Notes: generated by a model from the sequence alone, not told the origin. A stretch of DNA of 16,225 nucleotides from Actinophytocola sp050699915 (GCF_050699915.1 NZ_JBOHGA010000144.1:1-16225); one strand, 5' to 3'. Shown: positions 6,916 to 14,061, numbered from the stretch's first letter. Translations and numbers: made by a program.

Positions 6916-6974
6916 TGCCCACCTCCCGGGGCGACGTTACCCATCCACCGCTCGACCGGTCGCCCGGCTCCCGC

Positions 6975-7006
6975 CACGTGGGACACGTGGGACATCGTCC
7001 ACGATG
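6975..7006. promoter_or_regulatory. Tandem 9-bp repeat plus 14-bp palindrome upstream of the MFS gene
   Basis: CACGTGGGA occurs twice back to back (6975-6983 and 6984-6992). It is followed at once by CATCGT-cc-ACGATG (6993-7006), a perfect inverted repeat. The cluster lies 60-90 bp before the MFS start and about 175 bp before the glycosyltransferase start. The compact arrangement looks like an operator, for example for a TetR- or MarR-type repressor of the transporter, but no regulator gene is adjacent. Confidence 0.45.
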
Positions 7007-7053
7007 GACCTCGGCGTGCACATCCGCGAACGCGACTCCCCGTCCGGTAGCGC

Positions 7054-7082
7054 TCGAGAACGGGTCGAGAATCCTTCGAGGG
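7054..7082 (+). promoter_or_regulatory. Candidate SARP operator: three TCGAG repeats at 11-bp spacing
   Basis: TCGAGAA (7054), TCGAGAA (7065) and TCGAGGG (7076) repeat with an exact 11-bp period on the plus strand, about 100-125 bp before the glycosyltransferase GTG. SARP activators such as ActII-ORF4 and DnrI bind direct heptamers of TCGAG type in 11-bp or 22-bp phase, just upstream of the -10 box. A further isolated TCGAG is at 7144. I do not see a convincing -10 eight bases past the last heptamer; the closest A/T-rich hexamers are CATACA at 7104 and GATAAC at 7112. No SARP gene is in the window. Confidence 0.5.
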
Positions 7083-7147
7083 CGCCGATGTGGCGCGGAA
7101 CGGCATACAGGGATAACGGGGCGCGGCCGGTCCGGCTGAACAATCGA

Positions 7148-7164
7148 GTGGTCGGTCGAACCAC
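7148..7164. promoter_or_regulatory. Short inverted repeat GTGGT-N7-ACCAC before the glycosyltransferase
   Basis: Perfect five-base arms at 7148-7152 and 7160-7164 lie 15 bp before the GTG start. An inner GGT-cga-ACC extends the symmetry off-centre. Placed between promoter and start codon, it could be an operator or leader hairpin. The arms are short, so chance is quite possible. Confidence 0.25.
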
Positions 7165-7179
7165 CACTGGGGGGTACCC

Positions 7180-8349
7180 GTGCGAGTCCTGTTCACGTGC
7201 GTCGCCCTGCCCGGGCATCTGTTCCCGTTGGTGCCGCTGGCCTGGGCCTACCGCGCGCTCGGCCACGACGTGCTGGTCGCCACCTCGGAGAACTTCGTCC
7301 CCACCGTGCTGCGGGCCGGCCTACCGGCGACCGCGTGCGGGCCCGCGGCGGGCGTGGGCGACCTCGCGGCGGCGGGCGTGGTCGACCCGATCGGCGAGCG
7401 TGGCAGCGCGCACCGCAGCACGGCCCAGCGCTACGCGCACGGCTTGGCGTTCGGCGGGATCGCCCGGCGGAACCTGCCCGGCATGCGGTCCATTATGGAC
7501 TCGTGGCGGCCGGACCTGGTCATCAGCGAGCGGGCCGAGTTCGCCGCGCCGGTCGCCGCCGTGGCGCGGGACATCCCCCGGGTCGAGCTGCACTGGGGCG
7601 TCGCGCCGCTGGTGGAGTACCTGCCCGCGGTGGCCGAGGTGCTCGCCGCAGACCTCGCCCCGCTCGGCCTGACCGGCCCGCCCGCGCCGGACGCGGTGCT
7701 CGACCCGTGGCCGCCGAGCATGCGGCTGCCGCACGCGGCCGGTCACCTGACCATGCGCCACGTCCCCTACAACGGCGACGCCCTGGTGCCGGACTGGCTG
7801 CTGCGCCCCGGCGACCGACCACGGGTCTGCCTCACCCTCGGCACCGTCCTGCCGCACCTTGGCCCAGACGGCGTGGCCGACATCGTGCTGCCGCTGCTGG
7901 ACCGGCTGGCCGGCCTCGGCTGCGAGCTGCTCGTGGCGGTCGACGACAAGGTGGCCGCGACCTGGCCGGCGCTGCCGGACGCGGTCCGCTTCGCCGGGCG
8001 GCTGCCGCTGTCCCACGTGCTCGCCGCGTGCGACGTGTCGATCAACCACGGCGGCCAGGGCACCGCGCTCACCGGGGTCGGCGCCGGCTGCCCGCAGCTG
8101 CTGCTCCCCCAGTTCGACGACCAGTTCGACAACGCGGACGCGGTGGTCCGGGCCGGTGCGGGAGTTCGGCTGCACGCCGGGGAGATCACCCCGGACGCGG
8201 TCGCCCGGGCCTGCGTGCGGCTGCTGGAGGTGCCCGGCTACCGGCGGGCGGCCGCGGCGGTGTCCGCAGAGCTCGCCGCGCTGCCGGCGGCCACCGACGT
8301 GATCGAGTACCTGGCGGGGCTGACCACCCCGACCGAGCTCGCCGCGTGA
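7180..8349 (+). CDS. GT1-family glycosyltransferase (macrolide/aglycone type, GT-B fold)
   Basis: 389 residues. The N-terminal acceptor-binding domain opens MRVLFTCVALPGHLFPLVPLAWAYRALGHDV, with His13 in the place of the catalytic base in GT1 enzymes. The C-terminal donor-binding domain has RVCLTLGTVLP, VRFAGRLPLSHVLAACD, then INHGGQGTALTGVGAGCPQLLLPQ (His290 in the nucleotide-sugar loop) and DDQFDNADAVVRAGAGVRL. Such enzymes transfer a nucleotide-activated sugar onto a hydroxyl of a specialised metabolite in the cytoplasm. The phenolic or alcoholic hydroxyls expected from the neighbouring enzymes are plausible acceptors. No deoxysugar genes lie in the window, so the donor may be a housekeeping UDP-sugar or be made elsewhere. 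GTG at 7180 follows a G-rich stretch at 7169-7174. It is monocistronic and ends at a strong hairpin. Confidence 0.92.
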   Translation: MRVLFTCVALPGHLFPLVPLAWAYRALGHDVLVATSENFVPTVLRAGLPATACGPAAGVGDLAAAGVVDPIGERGSAHRSTAQRYAHGLAFGGIARRNLPGMRSIMDSWRPDLVISERAEFAAPVAAVARDIPRVELHWGVAPLVEYLPAVAEVLAADLAPLGLTGPPAPDAVLDPWPPSMRLPHAAGHLTMRHVPYNGDALVPDWLLRPGDRPRVCLTLGTVLPHLGPDGVADIVLPLLDRLAGLGCELLVAVDDKVAATWPALPDAVRFAGRLPLSHVLAACDVSINHGGQGTALTGVGAGCPQLLLPQFDDQFDNADAVVRAGAGVRLHAGEITPDAVARACVRLLEVPGYRRAAAAVSAELAALPAATDVIEYLAGLTTPTELAA

Positions 8350-8351
8350 CC

Positions 8352-8387
8352 GGTCGCCGGGAGCGAGGAGGCGCGCTCCCGGCGACC
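8352..8387. terminator. Strong bidirectional terminator hairpin, perfect 14-bp stem
   Basis: GGTCGCCGGGAGCG (8352-8365) and its exact reverse complement (8374-8387) flank an 8-base loop, starting three bases after the glycosyltransferase stop. The converging multicopper oxidase gene ends 20 bp further on. There is no T tract on either side, as often seen in actinobacteria. A second small stem, CCCC-tcagc-GGGG (8392-8404), directly abuts the oxidase stop codon and may serve that strand. Confidence 0.85.
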
Positions 8388-8406
8388 ACGACCCCTCAGC
8401 GGGGCG

Positions 8407-9909
8407 TCAGCGCACGATCTCCATCTGCGCCATCATGCCCAGCAGCGAGTGCTCCATCATGTGGCAGTGGTAGGCGTACCGGCCGGTGAACCCGGTGAAC
8501 GTCGCCGCCACCCGCGCGGTCTCGCCGGGCGGGATGTAGATCGTGTCCTTGAGCCCGTGCTCGCCCGGCAGCGCCGGACCGCCGTTGCGGTCGAGGACGC
8601 GGAACATCACCATGTGCAGGTGGAACGAGTGCGGGATGCCGTACTCGGTGTCGGCGTTGCGGATGTTCCAGATCTCCGTCGCGCCGTGCTGGATCCGGGT
8701 GTCCACCCGGTACGGGTCGTAGATCTTCCCGTTGATCACGGCAAGCGGGTCGCCGCCGGTGGTGGACATGTCGAACCGCAGCTCGAAGTCGCGGGTGACC
8801 GTCGCGCGCGGCATCGACGGCAGCGCCCGCAACCGCCGCGGCACCCGGCTGCGGTCCACACGCGACGATGGACGGACGTCGAACCGCATGACCGGCCCGG
8901 CCTCGGCGTCGGTCAGCACGACCTGGCTGCCGGCCGGCGCCCGGCTGAAGTCGACGACGATCTCGACCCGCTCGGCCGGCGAGATCGCCAGCTCGGTCTG
9001 GTTCACCGGGGTCGGCAGCAGCCCGCCGTCGGAGGCGATCTGGGTCATCGGCAGCTCGCCCACCCGGAGTCGGAACAGCCGGTGGGTGGCGGCGTTGAGC
9101 AGGCGCAGCCGGTACTTCCGCGCCTCGACGGGGAAGTACGGGGTCGGCCGGCCGTTGGCCAGGATCACCGTGCGGTTCGCCGGGTCGCCGAACACCAGCG
9201 CGCCGGTGCTGTCGATCTCCGCGTCGCGCAGCATGATCGGCACGTCGTACGCGCCCGACGGCAGCCCGAGGCCGACCTCGGCCGCGTCCTCGATGAGGTA
9301 GAAGCCGTGCAGGCCGCGGTAGACGTGCTCGGCCTCGAGGTGGTGGGTGTGGTCGTGGTACCAGAGCGTCGCGCCGCGCTGGCCGTTCGGGTAGGTGTAG
9401 CGGCGGGAGGTTCCCGGGGCGAGCACGTCCAGCGGGTGGCCGTCGTGGTCCTGCGAGACGTGCCCGCCGTGCAGGTGCACGTTCGCCGACTCGCCGAGCC
9501 GGTTGCCGAAGGTGACCTCCACCGGCCGGCCCGCTGTGGCCCGGATGGTCGGGCCGAGCAGGTCGCCGCCGTAGGTGAGCACCGGGGTCCGCAGGCCCGG
9601 CACCAGCTCGGCGGTTCCCGGCTGGATGTCGACCCGGTAGACGTCACCGCGCGGCCCGCGCCGGACCGGGCGCAGCTCGCGGGGCACCGGCATCCGCACG
9701 GCGAACTGGTCGGGTATGACCCGGCCGCCGCGCGCGGTGCGGACGGTGTCCGGATGGGTCACGCCGTGTGCCAGGTCGTGGGCAGTGTCGTAGGCGCTGT
9801 CCACGGTAGGCGCGTCGCGCATGGCCGACGCCAGGGCCGCGGTGCCGGACAGCATGGTCGCGCCACCCAGGGTGCCGCCGAGCACGAGTAATCGTCGCCG
9901 GTTCAACAT
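8407..9909 (-). CDS. Secreted multicopper oxidase (laccase/CotA-like) with Tat signal
   Basis: 500 residues from ATG at 9909. The frame stays open upstream to 10083, but only the ATG places a signal peptide at the front. MLNRRRLLVLGG is followed by a hydrophobic stretch and ALASA, a likely Tat-type leader with cleavage near residue 29. All four copper-binding motifs are present: NVHLHGGH, LWYHDHTHH, PHSFHLHMVMF and YAYHCHMMEHSLLGMM. The last ends in Met as expected for an axial type 1 ligand. These enzymes oxidise phenols, catechols, aminophenols or metals and reduce O2 to water outside the membrane. Given the likely catechol chemistry of the cluster, oxidative coupling or ring closure of an exported product is attractive, but a general stress or metal role is equally consistent with sequence alone. 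It is divergent from the SRPBCC gene. Confidence 0.93.
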   Translation of the reverse strand: MLNRRRLLVLGGTLGGATMLSGTAALASAMRDAPTVDSAYDTAHDLAHGVTHPDTVRTARGGRVIPDQFAVRMPVPRELRPVRRGPRGDVYRVDIQPGTAELVPGLRTPVLTYGGDLLGPTIRATAGRPVEVTFGNRLGESANVHLHGGHVSQDHDGHPLDVLAPGTSRRYTYPNGQRGATLWYHDHTHHLEAEHVYRGLHGFYLIEDAAEVGLGLPSGAYDVPIMLRDAEIDSTGALVFGDPANRTVILANGRPTPYFPVEARKYRLRLLNAATHRLFRLRVGELPMTQIASDGGLLPTPVNQTELAISPAERVEIVVDFSRAPAGSQVVLTDAEAGPVMRFDVRPSSRVDRSRVPRRLRALPSMPRATVTRDFELRFDMSTTGGDPLAVINGKIYDPYRVDTRIQHGATEIWNIRNADTEYGIPHSFHLHMVMFRVLDRNGGPALPGEHGLKDTIYIPPGETARVAATFTGFTGRYAYHCHMMEHSLLGMMAQMEIVR

Positions 9910-10014
9910 GCCGACCCCAATCCTGTCGAGTCCACTGAGTACGGTGATGGTCGCGGAAGACGCGCCCCCGCAAGCGATCCTCGCACCGGGCGCCGAGCGG
10001 ATCTTCTTCCCCGA

Positions 10015-10047
10015 TGCGCTCTGCCGGGCGGGGCGGCGAAGAGCGCA
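10015..10047. promoter_or_regulatory. Inverted repeat TGCGCTCT-N17-AGAGCGCA in the MCO/SRPBCC divergent region
   Basis: Perfect 8-bp arms at 10015-10022 and 10040-10047 lie near the middle of the 231-bp region 9910-10140, about 95 bp before the SRPBCC start and 105 bp before the oxidase start. The position suits an operator controlling both directions. A G/C-rich 17-base centre also allows a hairpin. I see no certain -35/-10 pair elsewhere in this region. Confidence 0.4.
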
Positions 10048-10140
10048 CGCCGGGAGTTGTCCGATCGCGGCCGGAGAGCGCATGGTTACCGCCGGCCACC
10101 GTGATCAGCGCGGCGACCCGCGCGAGCGAAGAGGACCGAC

Positions 10141-10614
10141 ATGCCCGATTCCGAACGGGACCGCCAGGTGCACCGCGTCTACGTGCGGGCGACCGCGGCG
10201 GAGATCTGGCACGCGATCGTCGACCCCGAGCGCACGGTGCACTACTTCTACGGCTCCCGCGCGAACTACGACCTCCGCCCGGGCGGACGGTACGAGGGCC
10301 GCGGGCTCGCCGGCCAGGGCGACATGCTGCTCACCGACGGCGAGGTGCTCGAGGTGGAGGCGCCGCACCGCCTGGTGCAGACCTGGCGGGCGCTGTTCGA
10401 CGAGGAGATGGCCGCGGCACCCACCCGGCTCACCTGGGAGATCACCGAGGTCGAGGGCTCGGTTTGCCTGCTGACCGTGACCCACGAACTGACCGGGAAC
10501 CCGCGGCTGGCCGCCCAGGTCGCCGGCGAGATCACCGGCCAGGGCGGCGGCTGGCGGGAGATCCTCGACGGGCTGAAGACGTTGCTGGAGACCGACAAGC
10601 CCCTCTGGGACTGA
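10141..10614 (+). CDS. SRPBCC-fold protein, AHSA1/START type
   Basis: 157 residues. The sequence has the AHSA1-type layout: HRVYVRATAAEIWHAIVDPERTVHYFYGSRANYDLRPGGRYEGRG, then GEVLEVEAPHRLVQTWRALF, RLTWEITEVEGSVCLLTVTHE, and the closing helix GGGWREILDGLKTLLE. The fold makes a deep hydrophobic pocket, and members serve as ligand-binding proteins, cyclases or aromatases. In an antibiotic cluster a cyclase-like or substrate-holding role is possible; none can be read from residues alone. AAGAGGA (10129-10135) precedes ATG at 10141. The HpaB-like hydroxylase follows 75 bp downstream on the same strand, so the two are probably cotranscribed. Confidence 0.88.
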   Translation: MPDSERDRQVHRVYVRATAAEIWHAIVDPERTVHYFYGSRANYDLRPGGRYEGRGLAGQGDMLLTDGEVLEVEAPHRLVQTWRALFDEEMAAAPTRLTWEITEVEGSVCLLTVTHELTGNPRLAAQVAGEITGQGGGWREILDGLKTLLETDKPLWD

Positions 10615-10689
10615 GCACGGAACCAGATGCCGCCGCCGCCCGGCGGGGCGAGCATGGAGGTCCAGCAGCCGCACGGCGAGGGGATTCCG

Positions 10690-12234
10690 ATGGCCGAGCA
10701 GACCCGCCCGCTGACCGGTGACGAGTACGTCGAGAGCCTGCGGGACGGCCGGGAGATCTACCTCTACGGCGAGCGGGTCAAGAACGTCACCGAGCACCCC
10801 GCGTTCCGCAACCCCGTGCGGATGACCGCCCGCCTCTACGACGCGCTGCACGACCCCGCCAACCGCGACGTGCTCACCCGGCCGACCGACACCGGCTCGG
10901 GCGGCTACACCCACCCGTTCTTCACCACGCCGCGCAGCGTCGAGGACCTGATCGGCGACCAGCGGGCGATCGCGGCGTGGGCGCGGCTGAGCTACGGCTG
11001 GATGGGTCGAAGCCCCGACTACAAGGCGTCCTTCCTCGGCACGCTCGGCGCCAACGCGGACTTCTACGCGCCCTTCGCGGACAACGCCCGGCGCTGGTAC
11101 AAGGAGTCCCAGGAGAAGGTCCTGTACTGGAACCACGCGATCGTGCACCCGCCGGTCGACCGGAAGAAGGCCCCGGACGAGGTGTCGGACGTCTTCATCC
11201 ACGTGGAGAAGGAGACCGACGCCGGCGTGGTGGTCAGCGGAGCGAAGGTGGTGGCGACCGGCTCGGCGCTGACCCACTACAACTTCATCGCGCACTACGG
11301 TCTGCCGATCAAGAAGCGCGAGTTCGCCTTGGTGGCCACGGTGCCGATGGACGCGCCGGGCATGAAGCTGATCTGCCGACCGTCCTACTCCGCCACCGCC
11401 GCGGTGATGGGCAGCCCGTTCGACTACCCGCTGTCGTCCCGGTTGGACGAGAACGACACGATCCTGGTGCTGGACAAGGTGCTCATCCCCTGGGAGAACG
11501 TCTTCATCTACGGCGACGTCGGCAAGGTGCAGAGCTTCACCGGCGAGTCCGGGTTCGTCCAGCGGTTCACCTTCCACGGCTGCACCAGGTTGGCCGTCAA
11601 GCTGGAGTTCATCGCCGGCCTGCTGGCCAAGGCGCTCGAGATCACCGGAACCGAGGACTTCCGCGGCGTGCAGACCCGGCTCGGCGAGGTGCTCGCGTGG
11701 CGGAACCTGTTCTGGGCGCTGTCGGACGCGTCGGTGCGCAACCCGGTGGAGTGGCACGACGGCGCGCTGCTGCCCAACCCCGAGTACGGCATGGCCTACC
11801 GGTGGTTCATGCAGTTCGGCTACCCGCGCATCCGCGAGATCGTGCTGCAGGACGTGGCCAGCGGGCTGATCTACGTCAACTCCAGCGCGGAGGACTTCGC
11901 CAACCCGGAGATCCGGCCCTACCTGGACCGGTACGTGCGCGGCTCGGGCGGGATCGACGCGGTGGAGCGAACCAAGGTGATGAAGCTGCTGTGGGACGCG
12001 GTCGGCACCGAGTTCGGCGGCCGGCACGAGCTCTACGAGCGCAACTACGCCGGCAGCCACGAGAACACCCGGGTGGAGCTGCTGTACGGGCAGATCGCCA
12101 GCGGCCAGCTCGACGACTACAAGGCGTTCGTGGACGAGTGCCTGGCCGAGTACGACCTCGACGGCTGGACCGTCCCGGACCTGTCCTCCTTCGATGACCT
12201 GCGCCAGCACCGGGCCAACCTGCTCAACGGCTGA
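10690..12234 (+). CDS. HpaB/SgcC-type FADH2-dependent 4-hydroxyphenyl 3-hydroxylase (oxygenase component)
   Basis: 514 residues from ATG 10690, which follows GAGGGG and matches the family N terminus (PLTGDEYVESLRDGREIYLYGERV). ATGs at 10627 and 10654 would add 21 or 12 unrelated residues. The known substrate-binding trio of the Thermus HpaB structure (Arg100, Tyr104, His142) is present at Arg107, Tyr111 and His149, a constant shift of seven: MGRSPDY and YWNHAIVHPP. The FAD-contact region TGSALTHYNFIAHYG and the C-terminal helical half (FTFHGCTRLAVKLEFIAGLL) are complete. The family inserts one oxygen ortho to a phenol hydroxyl; SgcC does so on a carrier-bound tyrosine derivative in C-1027 synthesis. 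With hydroxymandelate synthase nearby, 4-hydroxymandelate (free or tethered) is a plausible substrate. It needs a flavin reductase, and none is in the window. Confidence 0.93.
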   Translation: MAEQTRPLTGDEYVESLRDGREIYLYGERVKNVTEHPAFRNPVRMTARLYDALHDPANRDVLTRPTDTGSGGYTHPFFTTPRSVEDLIGDQRAIAAWARLSYGWMGRSPDYKASFLGTLGANADFYAPFADNARRWYKESQEKVLYWNHAIVHPPVDRKKAPDEVSDVFIHVEKETDAGVVVSGAKVVATGSALTHYNFIAHYGLPIKKREFALVATVPMDAPGMKLICRPSYSATAAVMGSPFDYPLSSRLDENDTILVLDKVLIPWENVFIYGDVGKVQSFTGESGFVQRFTFHGCTRLAVKLEFIAGLLAKALEITGTEDFRGVQTRLGEVLAWRNLFWALSDASVRNPVEWHDGALLPNPEYGMAYRWFMQFGYPRIREIVLQDVASGLIYVNSSAEDFANPEIRPYLDRYVRGSGGIDAVERTKVMKLLWDAVGTEFGGRHELYERNYAGSHENTRVELLYGQIASGQLDDYKAFVDECLAEYDLDGWTVPDLSSFDDLRQHRANLLNG

Positions 12235-12253
12235 GCGCTCCCCGCTGGACGGC

Positions 12254-12280
12254 TGTACACCGGCCCGGATCGGCGATACT
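12254..12280 (+). promoter_or_regulatory. Weak promoter-like pair before the cupin gene
   Basis: The 88-bp gap between the hydroxylase stop and the cupin GTG contains TGTACA (12254-12259) and GATACT (12275-12280), 15 bp apart. The second hexamer resembles an actinobacterial -10 box. The spacing is short and the first hexamer poor, so the cupin may simply be cotranscribed with the hydroxylase. Confidence 0.22.
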
Positions 12281-12322
12281 CACCGCGGCCGTGTCCATCG
12301 ACCGTGAAGGCAGGCGAGCCAG

Positions 12323-12829
12323 GTGACAGCGACCGATCCCCCGCCCCTGACCGTGGTGCGCCCCGGCGAAGGCCGTTCGGAGCGCCTCGGCGGCTTCGGC
12401 GTGGACTTCAAGCTGTGGGGCCACCAGACGGGCGGTGCCATGTCCGTGGTCGAGCACCCGTTCGCGGTCGGTGCGCTGGTGTCGCCGCACCTGCACACGC
12501 GCGAGGACGAGTACTCGATCGTCACCGAGGGCGAGATCGGGTTCCGCTCGGGAGACCGCGAGGTCGTGCTCGGCCCCGGCGGCTACCTGGTGAAGCCGCG
12601 CGGCGAGCTGCACGCCATGTGGAACGCGAGCGACGTGCCGGCCCGGATGATCGAGATCATCACCCCGGCCGGCTTCGAACATTTCTTCCGAGAGGTGTGC
12701 GAGATGGTCGCCGCCGGCCCGCCAGACGCCGACGAGGCGGCAGCGCTCGCCGACCGCTACGGGCTGCTCTTCGAGACGCCGGACTGGTTGCCAGACGTCA
12801 TCGCCCGCTACGGCCTGGATGCGAACTAG
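12323..12829 (+). CDS. Single-domain cupin protein with complete metal-site motifs
   Basis: 168 residues. Both cupin motifs are intact. Motif one is PHLHTREDEYSIVTEG, giving ligands His56, His58 and Glu63 and closing Gly70. Motif two is GGYLVKPRGELHAMWN, giving His97 and the conserved Asn101. A 3-His/1-Glu mononuclear Fe, Mn or Ni site is therefore likely. The C-terminal 50 residues (PAGFEHFFREVCEM onward to DWLPDVIARYG) form a helical tail also seen in quercetinase-like and other small cupins. Possible roles include dioxygenase, isomerase or cyclase chemistry; the exact reaction is unknown. GTG at 12323 is chosen because GCAGGCGAGCC precedes it and the family sequence starts soon after. It follows the HpaB-like gene by 88 bp. 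Its stop codon overlaps that of the convergent monooxygenase. Confidence 0.88.
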   Translation: MTATDPPPLTVVRPGEGRSERLGGFGVDFKLWGHQTGGAMSVVEHPFAVGALVSPHLHTREDEYSIVTEGEIGFRSGDREVVLGPGGYLVKPRGELHAMWNASDVPARMIEIITPAGFEHFFREVCEMVAAGPPDADEAAALADRYGLLFETPDWLPDVIARYGLDAN

Positions 12830-14061
12830 GCGGCGAACTTCGCCTGCGTCAGCGCCCGGTTGGCCAGCTTGTTCAGGAACACCGCGATGCCGGCGTGACT
12901 GTGCACCATGGACAGGTCCCGCCACACCCGCTCGATCCGCTCGCCCTCGCGCACCGCGCTCGAACCGGCGGTCGGGAACAGCTGGTCGGCCACCGCGCCC
13001 CAGCACAGGCGCACCACCTCGCGGCAGATCGTGGCGATCCGGACGTCCTCCTCGGCGGAGTATCCGGCCGGCCCGCGCGCACAGAGCGCCTCCCAGCGCG
13101 CCACCGCGCCCAGCAGCGCCGCCTCCGCGGTGGCGATCCGGCCCGCCGCCTCGCCGTACCAGTCCTGGTAGTCCGGATCGTCGGCCCGGCCCACGATCGG
13201 CGGGAACAGCGTCGTGCGCGAGGTCATCAGCTCGGTGTAGGCGTCCAGCGCGCCGGTGGCCATGCCGACCGCCAGCGCGGCCACCTCGAAGAACATGAAG
13301 CCCAGCGGCCCCGCGGCGTACTCGGGGTTGGCGTGCAGCACATGGCCGGGCGTGTCCGCGCCGACCGTGTACTGACTCATGTGCGTCGGCAGCGTGTAGC
13401 GGTCGGGAATCCGCGCCCGCTCGACGACGATGCTGTGCGAGCCGCTGCCCCGCAGACCGAGCGACTTGCCCCAGTCGTCGAGGCGGCGCCACCCCTCGCG
13501 CGGGACCACGAACATCATCGGCGCCGGCGGCTGCCCCTCGCCGGCCGAGACCAGCGTGTGGCCGAGGAAGTGGGTGGCGTACGGCGCACCCGAGCAGTAC
13601 GCCCAGGTGCCGTCGACCACCCACGTCCCGTCCGCCGCACGCTCGGCCGTGCCCGCCGGGCCCACGGTCGCGGGACAGATGAAGTCGCCGCCGGCGAACA
13701 GCTCCGCCTGCGCCGCCTCGTCGAACAGCGTGGCCACCACGACCGCGTGCGACGCGCCGAAGCAGTACATCCATGCCGTGGACGGGCAGCCGCGGGCCAG
13801 CGCCATGGTGACCCGCACGAACGTCTCCGCGCCGAACTCGTAGCCGCCGTAGCGGCGCGGCACGAGGATCCGGTAGAAGCCGGCGTCGGTGAAGGCCCGA
13901 TGGGTGTCCTCGGCGTAGTAGCTGCGCCGCTCGGTCTCGGCCTGCCGCGCCACCAGGGTCGGCGCGATGGCCTCGGCGCGCGCGACGACCTCGGCCGGCG
14001 TGAGGCCGGGCTCCGGTGGGAGCGGCAGGCCGGGGCCGGGGATGATCGAAGCCACTGACAT
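12826..14061 (-). CDS. Class D (acyl-CoA dehydrogenase-fold) flavin-dependent monooxygenase
   Basis: 411 residues. The N-terminal helical domain contains TPAEVVARAEAIAPTLVARQAETERRSYYAEDTHRAFTDAGFYRILVPRRYGGYE and the ARGCPSTAWMY helix. The central beta domain has GTWVVDGTWAYCSGAPYATHF and LDDWGKSLGLRGSGSHSIVVERARIP, the hallmark of HsaA/DszC-type two-component hydroxylases. The C-terminal helical bundle (Acyl-CoA_dh_2 type) runs to the end. The usual catalytic Glu of true acyl-CoA dehydrogenases is not evident. Members use reduced flavin from a separate reductase to hydroxylate phenols, oxidise sulfur or oxidise amino groups (nitrososynthases). The target here is unknown: aromatic hydroxylation or N-oxidation are both possible. 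ATG at 14061 has AGGAG upstream and lies 17 bp after the condensation gene in one operon. Confidence 0.9.
   Translation of the reverse strand: MSVASIIPGPGLPLPPEPGLTPAEVVARAEAIAPTLVARQAETERRSYYAEDTHRAFTDAGFYRILVPRRYGGYEFGAETFVRVTMALARGCPSTAWMYCFGASHAVVVATLFDEAAQAELFAGGDFICPATVGPAGTAERAADGTWVVDGTWAYCSGAPYATHFLGHTLVSAGEGQPPAPMMFVVPREGWRRLDDWGKSLGLRGSGSHSIVVERARIPDRYTLPTHMSQYTVGADTPGHVLHANPEYAAGPLGFMFFEVAALAVGMATGALDAYTELMTSRTTLFPPIVGRADDPDYQDWYGEAAGRIATAEAALLGAVARWEALCARGPAGYSAEEDVRIATICREVVRLCWGAVADQLFPTAGSSAVREGERIERVWRDLSMVHSHAGIAVFLNKLANRALTQAKFAA

Noticed and set aside
6949..6955. Single TCGAGCG on the minus strand just before the MFS gene, matching the DnrI heptamer
   Set aside because: No partner heptamer is found 11 or 22 bp away, so a single copy is not enough.
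7106..7123. Resemblance to the I-SceI homing endonuclease site (AGGGATAAC then GGG)
   Set aside because: Only about two thirds of the 18-bp site matches and there is no intron or endonuclease gene. It is an A/T-rich patch of an intergenic region.
9926..9940. TCGAGT and CTGAGT pair upstream of the copper oxidase as a second SARP site
   Set aside because: The two units are 9 bp apart, not 11, and the second differs in the core, so it does not fit the operator pattern.
9910..10083. Upstream 58-residue extension of the multicopper oxidase
   Set aside because: It would bury the twin-arginine leader inside the protein. The ATG at 9909 gives a normal exported precursor.
10627..10656. ATG at 10627 or 10654 as the start of the HpaB-like hydroxylase
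   Set aside because: They add Pro/Gly/Gln-rich residues absent from the family, and the best ribosome binding site (GAGGGG) stands before ATG 10690.
10105..12210. A 701-codon minus-strand open frame opposite the SRPBCC and HpaB-like genes
   Set aside because: Composition and lack of motifs mark it as an antisense shadow. The plus-strand hydroxylase is unambiguous.
12304..14058. A 584-codon plus-strand frame and a 676-codon minus-strand frame crossing the cupin and monooxygenase genes
   Set aside because: Both are Arg/Gly/Pro-rich shadow frames that run through real, motif-bearing genes in other frames.
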